Shown here piece after piece: positions 26,275-36,418 of a DNA stretch of 64,000 bases. The number at the start of each line of letters is the position of its first letter. The stretch's first letter is position 1. Made by a program: the position numbers and the translations under genes. Under the pieces are notes generated by a model. It had not been told where the DNA came from. It made no database searches and was given only the letters and a program-made list of their open reading frames with translations. Source of the stretch: VMCP01 sp964592635 (lineage in GTDB: Bacteria; Bacteroidota; Bacteroidia; NS11-12g; UBA955). The stretch lies in contig CAZQFZ010000001.1 in assembly GCA_964592635.1 (NCBI GenBank), positions 11,719 through 75,718 on the forward strand, read 5' to 3'.

Positions 26275-26784
26275 TTATTTGCGAACAAACCACAGATGAT
26301 AAGATACAGTGCGTTCTGTACCGCACAATTTGTTGTATTTCAATACCAAGAATTTATCTTGAGGACGAACAGGACGAACCAATGGGAACGACATTTCATT
26401 CACCGAACCTTGATTAAAGAGTACTTTACTCGGGTAGTTGCTATTGTCAAAGTTCCATTTCCCGTTATTCAATCCAAACATATCGCTGCCTTGTCCAGTT
26501 GTAACAGTGCAGGTTGAATCGGTTTGATTGAAAGCGATTTCCATTGGCGATAATGATGAAATGGGATTGATAATGGTTTCAGTGACATCCAACAAAGTAT
26601 CGCTTTCTTGGAATGCCAATTGTACGTTAACGTCTATTTGTTGCACACGGTAAAGTGTCCAGTTGGCAGAAATTCCTTCACGTTGATTGGCTCTTGGACC
26701 CAATTCTCGTGTTTCTTTTTTGCAAGATGCAAAAAATATCATGCTAGATAAAGCAAAAAGTGTAGTTAATTTTAGTGTTTTCAT
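26275..26784 (-). CDS. DUF5004-like lipoprotein
   Basis: A 169-residue lipoprotein using the ATG at 26784. The signal peptide ends in a lipobox (SSMIFFASC), giving lipidation at the Cys. The rest resembles the DUF5004 lipocalin-like family found in uptake clusters: ANWTLYRVQQIDVNV near the N-terminus, NNGKWNFDNSNYPSKVLF in the middle and HLWFVRK at the end. The ATG overlaps the SusD stop codon (TAATG), which indicates translational coupling and argues against an in-frame start nine bases upstream. It is probably an outer-membrane accessory of the SusCD pair. Confidence 0.75.
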   Translation of the reverse strand: MKTLKLTTLFALSSMIFFASCKKETRELGPRANQREGISANWTLYRVQQIDVNVQLAFQESDTLLDVTETIINPISSLSPMEIAFNQTDSTCTVTTGQGSDMFGLNNGKWNFDNSNYPSKVLFNQGSVNEMSFPLVRPVRPQDKFLVLKYNKLCGTERTVSYHLWFVRK

Positions 26785-28160
26785 TAGTCGCATCCTCCTG
26801 TTGGGTTAATGTTAAATATATCCGTTTTTTCAGTGATAGGGAATTGCATAAGCATTCCTTTGCAATTCCATTCATGTCCGCGAATGAACATACGCTCTTT
26901 TTCGATGGCTCCCAAACGCTTGACTTCGTGAATGCGATCTCCTTGAAACATCAATTCAACTCTACGTTCTTGGCGAATACGAGCTAAAATTTCAGCAGGA
27001 GTGGCGTTGGCATCCAATAATTGTGGAACCGTGTACGATTTATTGATAATTACGTTAATGTCGGTAATTGCTTGAGCATAATCTGTTCCCAGAGTAGCCA
27101 TAGATTCAGCACGAATCAACAACATTTGTTTAAGATGCAAAACGGGTACATTAAAGTAAGGTTGGTTGAACATATTGGATCTAATAAATTCATTTTGCGC
27201 CCCTTTATTCACCACAGAAAGCAACATTAAACGTTTGTCGGTTGTTTTGTTATCGAGGGATGCATACAATGCTTTGTCCATTTGACAAGCTGGAACACCA
27301 GAAGCAAAATTGCTAGTGTATGAACCGCTTCTTTGGTCGTTAACACCGTACGAAATAATGGAATAAATATGTTCAGATTCAGCAGAAGTAGTGAACACAT
27401 TTACAGTATCAGATAGTGTGAAAAGTCCAGAACCAATTACATCGTTAGATTCTTTAATGGCAGTGTTGTAATCCCCTTTTTGGAATGCCACTTGTGCCAG
27501 TAACGCTTTTGCCGCCCATTTGGTAGCATAACCATTATTCGACTCAGGCAAGTTGGCGATTGCCATATTCAAATCGTCTTCAATTGCAGCATATGCTGTA
27601 GCTACAGATTCTCTTTTTTGTGGAGTAGTTACTACAGTGCGTACAACTGCGATTCCATCGTGTGAATTATCTGCAGTATATCCCCAGGGTTGAGCATACA
27701 TTCTTACCGCAGTAAAGTGACAAAGTGCACGTATAAAAGCAACCTCTCCAGAAATTCTCTTGGAATCTTCTGCTGTTAAGTCTTTGGCATCACTCATGTG
27801 CTCCTGCACGAAATTAGCACGGAATATTGCGCGATATAGTTGAGAATAGAACGCACCACTGGTGGTATTGAAAAACAATACGTTATGGTTGTAAATCTCT
27901 CTGTAGTCGTTGTTGTTGGGAAGAGCTAAATTGTCTGACATCAATTCAGCCATCGTTTGATAAAATCCCCCAAAAGAATTAGCAACCTCGTTGTAACTTC
28001 CGTTCAATAATTTTTGAAGATCTTGAGTGTTTTGTATTGCATCTTCCACCAAAATTTCGTTAGGTGGGGGAGTTTCAATCATTTTTTCGCAGGATGTTCC
28101 TAGGGCACTCAATCCTAAAACAACTGCTATATATTTTCCGAATTTTAACATCTTTTTCAT
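26784..28160 (-). CDS. RagB/SusD family nutrient-uptake lipoprotein
   Basis: Outer-membrane lipoprotein that forms the lid over the SusC channel and binds the incoming nutrient. The 458 residues have the SusD form: lipobox ALGTSC (Cys 24), an N-terminal SusD_N region (QNTQDLQKLLNGSYN, LMSDN), TPR-like helices (RISGEVAFIRALCHF, ATKWAAKALLAQVAFQKGDY) and the C-terminal block ending in IRQERRVELMFQGDRIHEVKR, a SusD hallmark. It lies 18 nt after susC. Substrate not predictable; no glycoside hydrolase or peptidase is nearby. Confidence 0.93.
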   Translation of the reverse strand: MKKMLKFGKYIAVVLGLSALGTSCEKMIETPPPNEILVEDAIQNTQDLQKLLNGSYNEVANSFGGFYQTMAELMSDNLALPNNNDYREIYNHNVLFFNTTSGAFYSQLYRAIFRANFVQEHMSDAKDLTAEDSKRISGEVAFIRALCHFTAVRMYAQPWGYTADNSHDGIAVVRTVVTTPQKRESVATAYAAIEDDLNMAIANLPESNNGYATKWAAKALLAQVAFQKGDYNTAIKESNDVIGSGLFTLSDTVNVFTTSAESEHIYSIISYGVNDQRSGSYTSNFASGVPACQMDKALYASLDNKTTDKRLMLLSVVNKGAQNEFIRSNMFNQPYFNVPVLHLKQMLLIRAESMATLGTDYAQAITDINVIINKSYTVPQLLDANATPAEILARIRQERRVELMFQGDRIHEVKRLGAIEKERMFIRGHEWNCKGMLMQFPITEKTDIFNINPTGGCD

Positions 28161-28178
28161 GATTTTGTTATTTTAAAA

Positions 28179-31079
28179 TTAGAAGCTTAAGTTGATAGAA
28201 ATACTGTAACTTTTCTCTTGAGGAGGGGTCAAATAGGTAATACTACCACTCATGTTTCGGTCCGTTGCGTTTTCAAAATCACGTGCAATTTCTGGATCCA
28301 ATCCTGTAAAACGAGTCCAGGTCAAGATATTTGTAGCAACAAACATGATTTTTGCATTATCCAACTTCCAACGTTGAACCAATGCTTTAGGTAAATTATA
28401 ACCTAAAGATAGACTTCTTAAACGAGCATATGTTCCATCTTGCAACCACAAATCCGTATTGATCCAAGGTGTAGTTGCACCATGATTAAATGTACTTAAA
28501 GTCATTTTGGGATAAATTGCATCGTCGCCAGGTTTTTGCCATCTGTCAAGAACACGAGGATCCATGTTCCAATCGGTAATTAAACTCATTTGACGTTTTA
28601 AGGATGACTCGTAAATGCTTCCCCCGATATTGAAATAAATATTGGCGTTCAATTCCCAATTTCTCCAATTAACGGTATTGTTCAAGTTACCAAAAGCGTC
28701 GGGCAAAATTCTTCCCACTGCCACACGGTTAGATGGATCCCATTTATCAGTAATGTTTCCATTGATGTCGTAATACATAGGCGCACCGGTTTCTTTGTTT
28801 ACACCCGCATATCTCACCAAGAAGTTAGTTCCAACGGGTTGACCAACCACAACACGAGTGTCGTTCGTACCACCACTGATTGCATCGGGTTGGTAAACTC
28901 CGATACTGGTAATTGCATTCCAGTTACGAGCAATGTTTAAGTTGGAGGTCCAACGGAATTTTTTTGTGCGGATATTGATTGTTTTCAAAGTGAATTCAAT
29001 CCCTTCGTTTTCGATTTGACCTACGTTATCATAGAAACTTCCAAATCCAATGTGTGTAGGAATGGATACGTTCATAATAACGTCTTTGGTGGATTTTTTG
29101 TAATACGTCAATTCTGTGCTGATTCTACCTCTGAATAAAGTAGCTTCGATACCCGCATCAAAGTTGATGGTGCTTTCCCAACGTAAATTTGGATTCTCTA
29201 AACGAGCAGGAGCAAGCTGTGGATTGCCGTTGTACAAAGGTAGGTTTCCACTAGGAGTTACCGTGCCCCAACGCGCGTAGTTATCGAAGTTGGCATTACC
29301 CGATTTTCCGATTCCCGCACGCACCTTCATGAAGTTGATTGCTTTGAATTTCTTCATGAATTTTTCTTCAGAAAGGATATACCCCATAGCCGCTGCTGGG
29401 AAAAAGCCGTAACGATTGTTGCTACCGAAGCGACTGCTTCCGTCCCATCTTGACGTCAACTGAATGTTAATCTTATTGTTGATATTGTAGTTTAAACGAC
29501 CGAAAAAGCTTAAAAAAGCCCAATTATAAGGTGTATTGTATCGACTTAATAGTGCTGTATCGGGAATAGCCACTTGATCTACAGGTCCGGTTGCATCGAA
29601 ATTCTCCACATATTTGGAATGAGTCAATGAATTTTGATATTCGTGACCCAACATCACAGAAACGCTTTGATTTTTAGTGATTTCTTTATTCCAATTTGCA
29701 GTTACAAAGTAGTTGTAGTTTCTGGTCCATGCAGGGTACCATTTCGCATTTCCGTTTTGAGCATAGTTTTGATTGTAGTAACGTATCAATTTCGCAGGTT
29801 CATACAAATATTCGTTGTAATCCATATAATCCATACTACCACTTGCATTAATCGACAAGTCTTTAGTAATTTCATAGCTAATACTTGCATTGTTAATGGT
29901 TCTAATTTCTTGACTTCTCCAGTTTTTCAGGTCACGAACTGTATGTAAACCAACTGGCGATAAGTAGCTTTTTGTTGCAGAATCATAAATAGGATCCAAC
30001 GGATAAATGTTCAACATGGTACTCATTGCAGATCCCAAACCTCCTGCCCACGCAGCATCAACCCGGTAGTTTGTACCACGACTTAAGCTGTGCGAAAGTT
30101 GAATGTTCATACCTTTTATTGGGCGTAAATCAGCGTTTAAACGATGACTCAAACGTTCGTATTTGTTGCCTTTGATATATGAACCATTGTCATCAGAAGA
30201 AATAATGTATTTCAACGCGAAATTTTTGCCTGCGTAGTTCGCTCCGATATTGTAATTTTGCTTGATTCCCACACCAATCATCTGACTTACCCAGTCGGTA
30301 TTGGTATTTTGTACGTCTTCCCAGTTCAAACGCAATCCAATGCGATCGAGATTGGGTGTTCCCACATTACCGTCGTTGTACCAAGCTTCTTCGTATAGTT
30401 GCAACCATTCTTTGCCCGACAACATGGTGGGCATTTTAGTTGGAACAGCTGCTCCAAATCGGGTACTCACATCGAATTTTAATCCTTTTTTGCGAGCACG
30501 TTTGGTTGTGATTAAAACTACCCCATTTGATCCACGAGATCCATAAATACTCGTCGCGGCAGCGTCTTTCAAAATTTCAATGTTCTCAATGTCTTCAGGA
30601 TTGATACTGGCCAAGGGGTTATTGTTGAATCCACCCCCATAGTTAAATCCATTGCTGCGATTCATGAAGTAATCTTGCGTAATTGGAATACCGTCAATTA
30701 CATAAAGTGGATCACCGGCAGCAGAAATCGATGCAGCACCACGAATACGAATTAAAGAAGCCGAACCAGCCATACCTGAACCTACTGTAACTTGCACACC
30801 TGCAGCTTTACCCTGCAATGCCGCTTCGAAACTTTGAGTAGGTAATTCCGCTATCTCTTTTCCGCTTACAGAAGAAATAGATCCCACCACATTTCTTTTG
30901 GATTGACGTCCATAACCGATAATTACCACATCACCAATGCTTTCAACTTCATTGGGATTTACTGCGGTATCTTTTGCAAGAGAAACACCTTTGGATGTTT
31001 GAGCTTGCGATTGTGAAACCATCGTTATTCCTAATAACAATAGCCCCATTAATTTTCCATTCCGGTAAATTTTTCGCAT
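28179..31079 (-). CDS. SusC/RagA family TonB-linked outer membrane protein
   Basis: A 966-residue barrel that imports the nutrient captured by SusD, powered by TonB. The ATG at 31079 gives a good signal peptide (MRKIYRNGKLMGLLLLGI to SQSQAQ); an in-frame TTG at 31103 is less likely. A TonB-box-like VVIIGYGRQSKRNVVGSIS is followed by the plug (LQGKAAGVQVTVGSG, IRIRGAASIS, DPLYVIDGIPI, NIEILKDAAATSIYGSRG) and a long barrel ending SISINLSF. The usual N-terminal carboxypeptidase-regulatory-like domain (about 90 residues) is replaced by only some 25 residues. It leads the cluster with susD. Confidence 0.94.
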   Translation of the reverse strand: MRKIYRNGKLMGLLLLGITMVSQSQAQTSKGVSLAKDTAVNPNEVESIGDVVIIGYGRQSKRNVVGSISSVSGKEIAELPTQSFEAALQGKAAGVQVTVGSGMAGSASLIRIRGAASISAAGDPLYVIDGIPITQDYFMNRSNGFNYGGGFNNNPLASINPEDIENIEILKDAAATSIYGSRGSNGVVLITTKRARKKGLKFDVSTRFGAAVPTKMPTMLSGKEWLQLYEEAWYNDGNVGTPNLDRIGLRLNWEDVQNTNTDWVSQMIGVGIKQNYNIGANYAGKNFALKYIISSDDNGSYIKGNKYERLSHRLNADLRPIKGMNIQLSHSLSRGTNYRVDAAWAGGLGSAMSTMLNIYPLDPIYDSATKSYLSPVGLHTVRDLKNWRSQEIRTINNASISYEITKDLSINASGSMDYMDYNEYLYEPAKLIRYYNQNYAQNGNAKWYPAWTRNYNYFVTANWNKEITKNQSVSVMLGHEYQNSLTHSKYVENFDATGPVDQVAIPDTALLSRYNTPYNWAFLSFFGRLNYNINNKINIQLTSRWDGSSRFGSNNRYGFFPAAAMGYILSEEKFMKKFKAINFMKVRAGIGKSGNANFDNYARWGTVTPSGNLPLYNGNPQLAPARLENPNLRWESTINFDAGIEATLFRGRISTELTYYKKSTKDVIMNVSIPTHIGFGSFYDNVGQIENEGIEFTLKTINIRTKKFRWTSNLNIARNWNAITSIGVYQPDAISGGTNDTRVVVGQPVGTNFLVRYAGVNKETGAPMYYDINGNITDKWDPSNRVAVGRILPDAFGNLNNTVNWRNWELNANIYFNIGGSIYESSLKRQMSLITDWNMDPRVLDRWQKPGDDAIYPKMTLSTFNHGATTPWINTDLWLQDGTYARLRSLSLGYNLPKALVQRWKLDNAKIMFVATNILTWTRFTGLDPEIARDFENATDRNMSGSITYLTPPQEKSYSISINLSF

Positions 31080-31126
31080 AAATCGTTCAAATTTGACCGG
31101 CAATTTACCTAAAAACTAGTAAGTGT

Positions 31127-31134
31127 CAAAATTA
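31127..31134 (-). promoter_or_regulatory. TAnnTTTG element of the susCD operon
   Basis: On the minus strand TAATTTTG, 47 nt before the ATG at 31079. A TTG lies 15 nt further upstream (31150-31152), slightly closer than ideal for the -33 box. Confidence 0.4.
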
Positions 31135-31156
31135 CATTTACTATTTTTTCAATGAT

Positions 31157-32536
31157 TTACATTTCTGAAACGATTCTTATAACAATTCTAAAGCCCAAAG
31201 TAGCGCTTTTATAATCACCGCGTTGGATTTTTACAGCCCAAGGATCCAAATAATGAAACTCATCATTCCAACTTCCGCCCTTAACCGCAAAATGGGTGTT
31301 CAATTCCTTTTCGGTATGAAGTAATCCTTCCAATTCAGATTCGGGGACGTGAATATCGGGATTGATAATTAATCTCCCTTGTCGGGTGTACATCCATTGT
31401 TTAGCATCCAACAAATGTCCTTTAGCACGGGTGGATGTCCATTCTTCTACATTTCCTTGTAAATTAGAAATGGGGAAACTTCCGCTTTGAACTGTCATCA
31501 TAAAAAAGACAGAATTGATATTATCCAACGACCGGTTAAAAGGATTGACGCGTTTCGAGTCTCTCAAATAAACCCCGCGCTGAGTGATTATATCTCCGCC
31601 ATTGATTTCGGTTAATGTACTCAAAGTTACATTTAATGAAAAATAATCGGAACCTACCCAGCTAATTAATTCTGGATTTTCCGTCACTTCATTATTTACA
31701 TAATAACGTTGTTGAATACTGACGTTTTTTAATTGCTTTTTAGTAACTAAACCACCGGATTTCATGGCCCAATAGGTTTGATTATAATTAACAGCTGCTG
31801 AAAATTCCGCCGCTGTAGGTAAATCCACCTGAATTCGATAACCCTTAGGTAAGTATTGCTTAAATTGGCTGTTTAACTTAAACTCCAACCAATCCGTAAA
31901 TTGCGTAGCTTGGAATTGACTGATTCCCACAACAGGATAACCGTGATAGGCAGGATGTTGAAAGTAATAATTCACAAAAGGCTGGTTAAATGTGAGTTTT
32001 GACTCCCAAACGGTAGTATCTGGGTACAACGCCGATTTCTTCCAACCCATACTGTCGGATTTCCCCGATTTAAATGCTTGTCCTGCTGTAATATCATCCA
32101 AAAACTCCTTCCACATTAAATTAGTTACTTCTGTTTTAAACATGTAGTAGGGCGATAGTGGGGCTAACTCTGCAACAGATCTAATGGAATCATACCCCCA
32201 ATTGGAGTACACCAATAGTGTATCGGTTAATCCCAACGACTGGTTATTGGGCGAATAACAATTGTGTTTATATGTTTTTTTGAAACCTACTTTTTCTCTA
32301 ACTCCCAACAAAACATAATTTTTATTTAAATACTCAGTTAAAGGAGTTTTAGAAAAATCGCCTTCATTCGTTTTACTCAATTCGATTCCATATAATGGAT
32401 AATCAAAATGACGGAAATAATATTTGGTGTGGTATTGTGGGGGGGGTATAAAAGTAGGTTTTTGCGCTGATGCTTTTTCTATTGTAAAGCAGAACACTAT
32501 AATAATTATACCTAAAAGGATTTTATTTTTTAGCAT
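31157..32536 (-). CDS. Formylglycine-generating-enzyme-like (SUMF1 fold) secreted protein, GldK-like
   Basis: A 459-residue exported protein. The signal peptide ends at SAQ with no lipobox. The SUMF1/FGE fold is shown by YYMFKTEVTNLMWKEFLDD, HPAYHGYPVVGISQFQATQ, VDLPTAAEFSAAV, SNLQGNVEEWTS, HFAVKGGSWNDE and the end TLGFRIVIRI. The catalytic Cys region of true formylglycine enzymes (around RC in GFRC) reads GFRIVI, so it should not oxidise sulfatase cysteines. Bacteroidota use such inactive domains in GldJ/GldK, ring components of gliding and T9SS. I infer a structural envelope role; a link to the SusCD operon just downstream is also possible. Confidence 0.82.
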   Translation of the reverse strand: MLKNKILLGIIIIVFCFTIEKASAQKPTFIPPPQYHTKYYFRHFDYPLYGIELSKTNEGDFSKTPLTEYLNKNYVLLGVREKVGFKKTYKHNCYSPNNQSLGLTDTLLVYSNWGYDSIRSVAELAPLSPYYMFKTEVTNLMWKEFLDDITAGQAFKSGKSDSMGWKKSALYPDTTVWESKLTFNQPFVNYYFQHPAYHGYPVVGISQFQATQFTDWLEFKLNSQFKQYLPKGYRIQVDLPTAAEFSAAVNYNQTYWAMKSGGLVTKKQLKNVSIQQRYYVNNEVTENPELISWVGSDYFSLNVTLSTLTEINGGDIITQRGVYLRDSKRVNPFNRSLDNINSVFFMMTVQSGSFPISNLQGNVEEWTSTRAKGHLLDAKQWMYTRQGRLIINPDIHVPESELEGLLHTEKELNTHFAVKGGSWNDEFHYLDPWAVKIQRGDYKSATLGFRIVIRIVSEM

Positions 32537-32593
32537 AGTTTTTTTTGTTAAAAAACATAATACGTGTATTAACGTAGTACATTTAAAATTATT

Positions 32594-35248
32594 TTACATC
32601 AACGCAGGATTCGAATAAACCCGCTTAGGTAATCTTAAATCTTGTAATAATCTACTGACTGGACGCAATGTAAACACCCATTGCTTACCATATCCTGTTG
32701 GAACCCACATGAATTCGAGCTGCCAACAATGCAAATTTCGAATTACCGAGAACTGAGAACCTGCAATTTCGTTTAACCTGAAATTATATCCAGTTCTATA
32801 ACTCACTTTCCAATTTTCGGTGATTGAAATGTCGCCAGAAACGGTGAATTCGTTAGCACTTATGCGGTTATTTGCATTTGAAACATCGCCATTGTAATTA
32901 AACATGTAGCCAAAATTCAAACTCCAAGGAATATTGAAGTCGTAATATCCCATCGGGTTGTTGCGAATATCATTCAACTCCGCTTCTTCTTCGTTGTATT
33001 TTTTTTGGGGGACCCTATTGCCAATGCCACCTTTTTTGTCTTTGGTAAAATCATCTGCACTCAAGGTGGTGTTAATATTGACACCTGCCGATTTAAAACG
33101 CAATAAATTTCCTCCCTTTTCAAAATTAAACGTATTTAGAGTAACTCCATTTGTTGTTCTATAATACGGACTAAAATTTGCGTTCGAGTTAATTCTTAAT
33201 TTCTTGAATAAAACGGTATTAAAAGATCCCCTAAAATCACTCCATTTCAAACTATCTGCAAACATGTTGTAGTTGGTTGATAGTTGTATTTGATCGATAA
33301 TATTAAACTTTTCAGTTTTCTTACCAGTAGTATCGCCTTCAACCAATCTTTTCCCTTGAAAGTTGTTATTCATAGAAAAATTAATAGATCCATTTGCAAA
33401 TTGATTTAAATTTCCTACTACACTTTTTTCAAATAAACTGTAAGATTTAACTCTGTTCAATGTGTCGCGATAATAATTACTCCAACCTTTTTTGAAAGGA
33501 TCTATTTCGGGGGCATAAGTAAAACCAATGCTGGGTGTAATCGTATGTCGAATGGCTCGAATATTTGCCAATTTTAAATTGTTAAAAGTTCCGTATATGT
33601 TTGTCTTTAGACTAGTAGATACATTGTAACCATACTGACGAAAAAAGCCTTGAGTATCTCGGTAAACTACTTTATTTGTTTGGGTGTCAATGGTTTGAAT
33701 CTGACCTTTAAAATGCCAATTTTCTTGGTAATTGAACGACGGTGATAAATTTAATATTCCTTTAAAAAGTTTTATATTTGTGGTAACAGGAATGCTGTGT
33801 TTTAATCCGGAATTAATGGAATTGAATGCTTCTGTATATCGATCCGAAAATATGATGGTGTCTTTAGTTAAGATTTGATTGGCAATATTACCGCTATAAC
33901 TCAAACGCAATTGCTGATACCATTTGTTGTTGCTGCCGGTTTTTCGTGCAAAAGGTGTTAATGAAGAAACCCCGATATTTACCGAAGGTAAGTCCAATTT
34001 GAAATCTCCATTTTGCGTGTTTTGTGAATGACGAGCAGCAGCAGAAAGATTTAGCTTGTTTTTAAAAAGTTGTTTGCTTATGTTGATGCTCGATGTGAAC
34101 TGGTTGTTAGATAAGTTGTTAATGTCGCGGCTGTTTCGGCGGTTGAAGCCTTTTGTTACGATATTAATATTACCGCCAAATGTAAATCCTGGGAAAACTT
34201 TGGGGTCCAAATTGAATTGCGATTTTACACTGAAATCCCGATTTCGATCAAAAGCAGGAGATGTTTCCTCGGCTCCGTTTGAGAATTGACTGTATTGAAG
34301 AGCCAAATTTCCTCTAAATCGGTAACGTTTAAAGTACTGCGTTTGCATTCCTAGTCGAAAATCTCCATTTAAATAAGCATCAGAATTTAGTTGGACATCG
34401 GCGTTGGGTCCTAACCCCATATAATATCCAAAATTTTGCAGGTAAAATCCGCTGTTTATACCATTGAAACCCAACGAAGGGAAAATAATGCCGTCGCGTT
34501 GTCCTTTACGAAGTGGTGCAAGCCCAAAAGGCAATGCTATAGGGGTAGGAATTTCGGCGAAAACCAAGTTAGATAGTCCGAATAGTGCTTTATTATTAGG
34601 TATAACTTTAACTTTTGATGCGTTCAAATAAAAATGAGGATGATCGGCATCGCAGGTAGTAATTTTACCATGAACTCCGGTAAAAGAGCCGTCATTTTGT
34701 TTCAATACAGTACCTAAATGAATGTGGGCTTGGTCTTGAACCAAACGCAGTCCATAGACTTTGCCTTTTTTCGATTCGCTGTTGTAGCGCATGGAATCGG
34801 CCGTGTATTTTTCTTTATTATCAACCAAAATGGGTTTATTCGTGTACCTGCCTGAACTATCAATTTGTCCTTTTGCAAATAGCTCTTTGTTGGTTAAATT
34901 AACATCAATATAGTAGGCTTCCAACTCAGTTTGAGCCGATTTTAGCTGAGCATCACGGTACAAGCGAACTTTTTTGGAATTAAAATCGAGCACCATGGAA
35001 TCCTTAGAATTGAAGATTACAATATCGTTGAAGTCGTTTTTCTTTTTGGGGGATGTTTTGACCGGCGACGTATCCTGGGGATTCTGAGGTAATGAATCCA
35101 TGCAATTGGATATCGATCTAAAACTGTTTGATTTTTTAGACAAAGCAATTGCATCCCCCGAAAACAAGGGAACAAAGCCCATAGAATAACTGAAAATCAG
35201 GGCAATCCACACGATACTATATATATGTATTGGTTTACGAATTAGCAT
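32594..35248 (-). CDS. lptD: LPS assembly outer membrane protein LptD
   Basis: Outer-membrane barrel thought to insert lipopolysaccharide into the outer leaflet. The 884 residues begin with a hydrophobic segment (about 10-35), then a LptA/OstA-like beta-jellyroll (about 75-200: DSMVLDFNSKKVRLYRDA, LEAYYIDVNLTNKELFAKG, TADSMRYNSESKKGKVYGL) and a large barrel (LALPFGLAPLRKGQRDGI-type text near 235-250, LGFNGINSGFYLQNFGYY). It matches the Bacteroidota putative LptD family, longer and more diverged than the proteobacterial protein. It is divergent from the amidase gene, with 53 nt between the starts, a neighbourhood frequent in this phylum. Confidence 0.88.
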   Translation of the reverse strand: MLIRKPIHIYSIVWIALIFSYSMGFVPLFSGDAIALSKKSNSFRSISNCMDSLPQNPQDTSPVKTSPKKKNDFNDIVIFNSKDSMVLDFNSKKVRLYRDAQLKSAQTELEAYYIDVNLTNKELFAKGQIDSSGRYTNKPILVDNKEKYTADSMRYNSESKKGKVYGLRLVQDQAHIHLGTVLKQNDGSFTGVHGKITTCDADHPHFYLNASKVKVIPNNKALFGLSNLVFAEIPTPIALPFGLAPLRKGQRDGIIFPSLGFNGINSGFYLQNFGYYMGLGPNADVQLNSDAYLNGDFRLGMQTQYFKRYRFRGNLALQYSQFSNGAEETSPAFDRNRDFSVKSQFNLDPKVFPGFTFGGNINIVTKGFNRRNSRDINNLSNNQFTSSINISKQLFKNKLNLSAAARHSQNTQNGDFKLDLPSVNIGVSSLTPFARKTGSNNKWYQQLRLSYSGNIANQILTKDTIIFSDRYTEAFNSINSGLKHSIPVTTNIKLFKGILNLSPSFNYQENWHFKGQIQTIDTQTNKVVYRDTQGFFRQYGYNVSTSLKTNIYGTFNNLKLANIRAIRHTITPSIGFTYAPEIDPFKKGWSNYYRDTLNRVKSYSLFEKSVVGNLNQFANGSINFSMNNNFQGKRLVEGDTTGKKTEKFNIIDQIQLSTNYNMFADSLKWSDFRGSFNTVLFKKLRINSNANFSPYYRTTNGVTLNTFNFEKGGNLLRFKSAGVNINTTLSADDFTKDKKGGIGNRVPQKKYNEEEAELNDIRNNPMGYYDFNIPWSLNFGYMFNYNGDVSNANNRISANEFTVSGDISITENWKVSYRTGYNFRLNEIAGSQFSVIRNLHCWQLEFMWVPTGYGKQWVFTLRPVSRLLQDLRLPKRVYSNPALM

Positions 35249-35301
35249 AATTGGATTTGCGATACGAAATTCGGCAAGAATTTTGCTGAAGTTGGGGAAA
35301 T

Positions 35302-36168
35302 ATGAAAGAAACGAAAATTGGGTTGAAACATTTTATTGGTTCATGTAGAAAAATGAGCCAGCGATTTTTAATCATTGGTTTCCCATTTTTTGCTACTGCA
35401 ATATTAATGCTATTTCTGCCGTCTGCCAAAAAGCCACTTCGGAAAGTCGATCAGGTTAAAACCATTGTTTTAGATGCAGGACACGGGGGATCCGATCCAG
35501 GTTGTAACGGTGCTGGTGAAATTTGGGAAAAGCAAGTAACTCTCGGTGTAGTTTTGAAATTAGGGAAATTGATTTCCGACAGTATGGCGGATGTTCGAGT
35601 GATCTATACACGTACCACAGACAAGGCACTAAAATTGTGGGAACGTCCGAATATTGCCAACCGAAATGAAGCCGATTTGTTTATTTCAGTGCATTGCAAC
35701 GCCAACGATAATACTGCTGCCGAAGGTAGTGAAACCTATTTTATGGGATTGCATAAAAACAAGGGGAATTTAGATGTAGCAAAACGTGAGAATTCAGCCA
35801 TTGTTTACGAATCTGATTATAAAAATAACGATCGTTATGGAGGATTTGACCCGAATTCGCCTGAGGGGCACATTATTTTCTCGTTGGTTCAAAACGCTTT
35901 TTTGAATCAGGCTTTGCGATTATCTACCTACGTAGAAGAGGAAACGGCTAAAATCAGCGATATTCGGAGTAGGGGAGTGAAACAGGCTGGATTTTTGGTT
36001 TTATGGCAAACTTCTATGCCTTCTATATTGATCGAGACGGGTTTTTTGACCAATTCCGAAAATCGGAAGTATTTAAAGACAGCCGAAGGGCAACAGGTGG
36101 TGGCAATGGGGATTTTCAAAGCCATTAAACGTTACAAACAACACGTAGAAATCCGCAAGCCGAAGTAA
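35302..36168 (+). CDS. N-acetylmuramoyl-L-alanine amidase (Amidase_3)
   Basis: Zinc amidase that cuts the bond between N-acetylmuramic acid and the peptide stem, used for daughter-cell separation and wall turnover. The 288 residues comprise an N-terminal hydrophobic anchor or signal (about 20-40) and an Amidase_3 domain: VLDAGHGGSDPG (H61), E76 in IWEKQVTL, SVHCNAN (H131) and the catalytic Glu in LIETGFLTN (E245). A second possible start at Met18 would bring the hydrophobic segment to the N-terminus. It is divergent from lptD. In many Bacteroidota an MlaD-type gene follows directly; here a large T9SS gene lies between. Confidence 0.94.
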   Translation: MKETKIGLKHFIGSCRKMSQRFLIIGFPFFATAILMLFLPSAKKPLRKVDQVKTIVLDAGHGGSDPGCNGAGEIWEKQVTLGVVLKLGKLISDSMADVRVIYTRTTDKALKLWERPNIANRNEADLFISVHCNANDNTAAEGSETYFMGLHKNKGNLDVAKRENSAIVYESDYKNNDRYGGFDPNSPEGHIIFSLVQNAFLNQALRLSTYVEEETAKISDIRSRGVKQAGFLVLWQTSMPSILIETGFLTNSENRKYLKTAEGQQVVAMGIFKAIKRYKQHVEIRKPK

Positions 36169-36418
36169 TGTTTTAGTGATCTGATACGCAATTCGATGAA
36201 CGATTGAATTGAATCGGCAAGTGGCGAAAGAAATTCGCTTTATATGTCATGAAAATGTAAATAAAAAAGCGAATATAAATGTAAATAATTAATAATCAAT
36301 TGTTTGTATTAGAAACGGAGATTAAGTACTAATATTTTTTTAGTTCGATATTAAAAAGAATTGCAACCTTTTTTGTTTCTTGCGTCTCAAAGAAAAACTT
36401 AATACAAAAGGTATATCT

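Noticed and set aside
31157..32536. Active sulfatase-modifying enzyme
   Set aside because: The catalytic Cys region is missing and no sulfatase gene is present, so only the fold is claimed.
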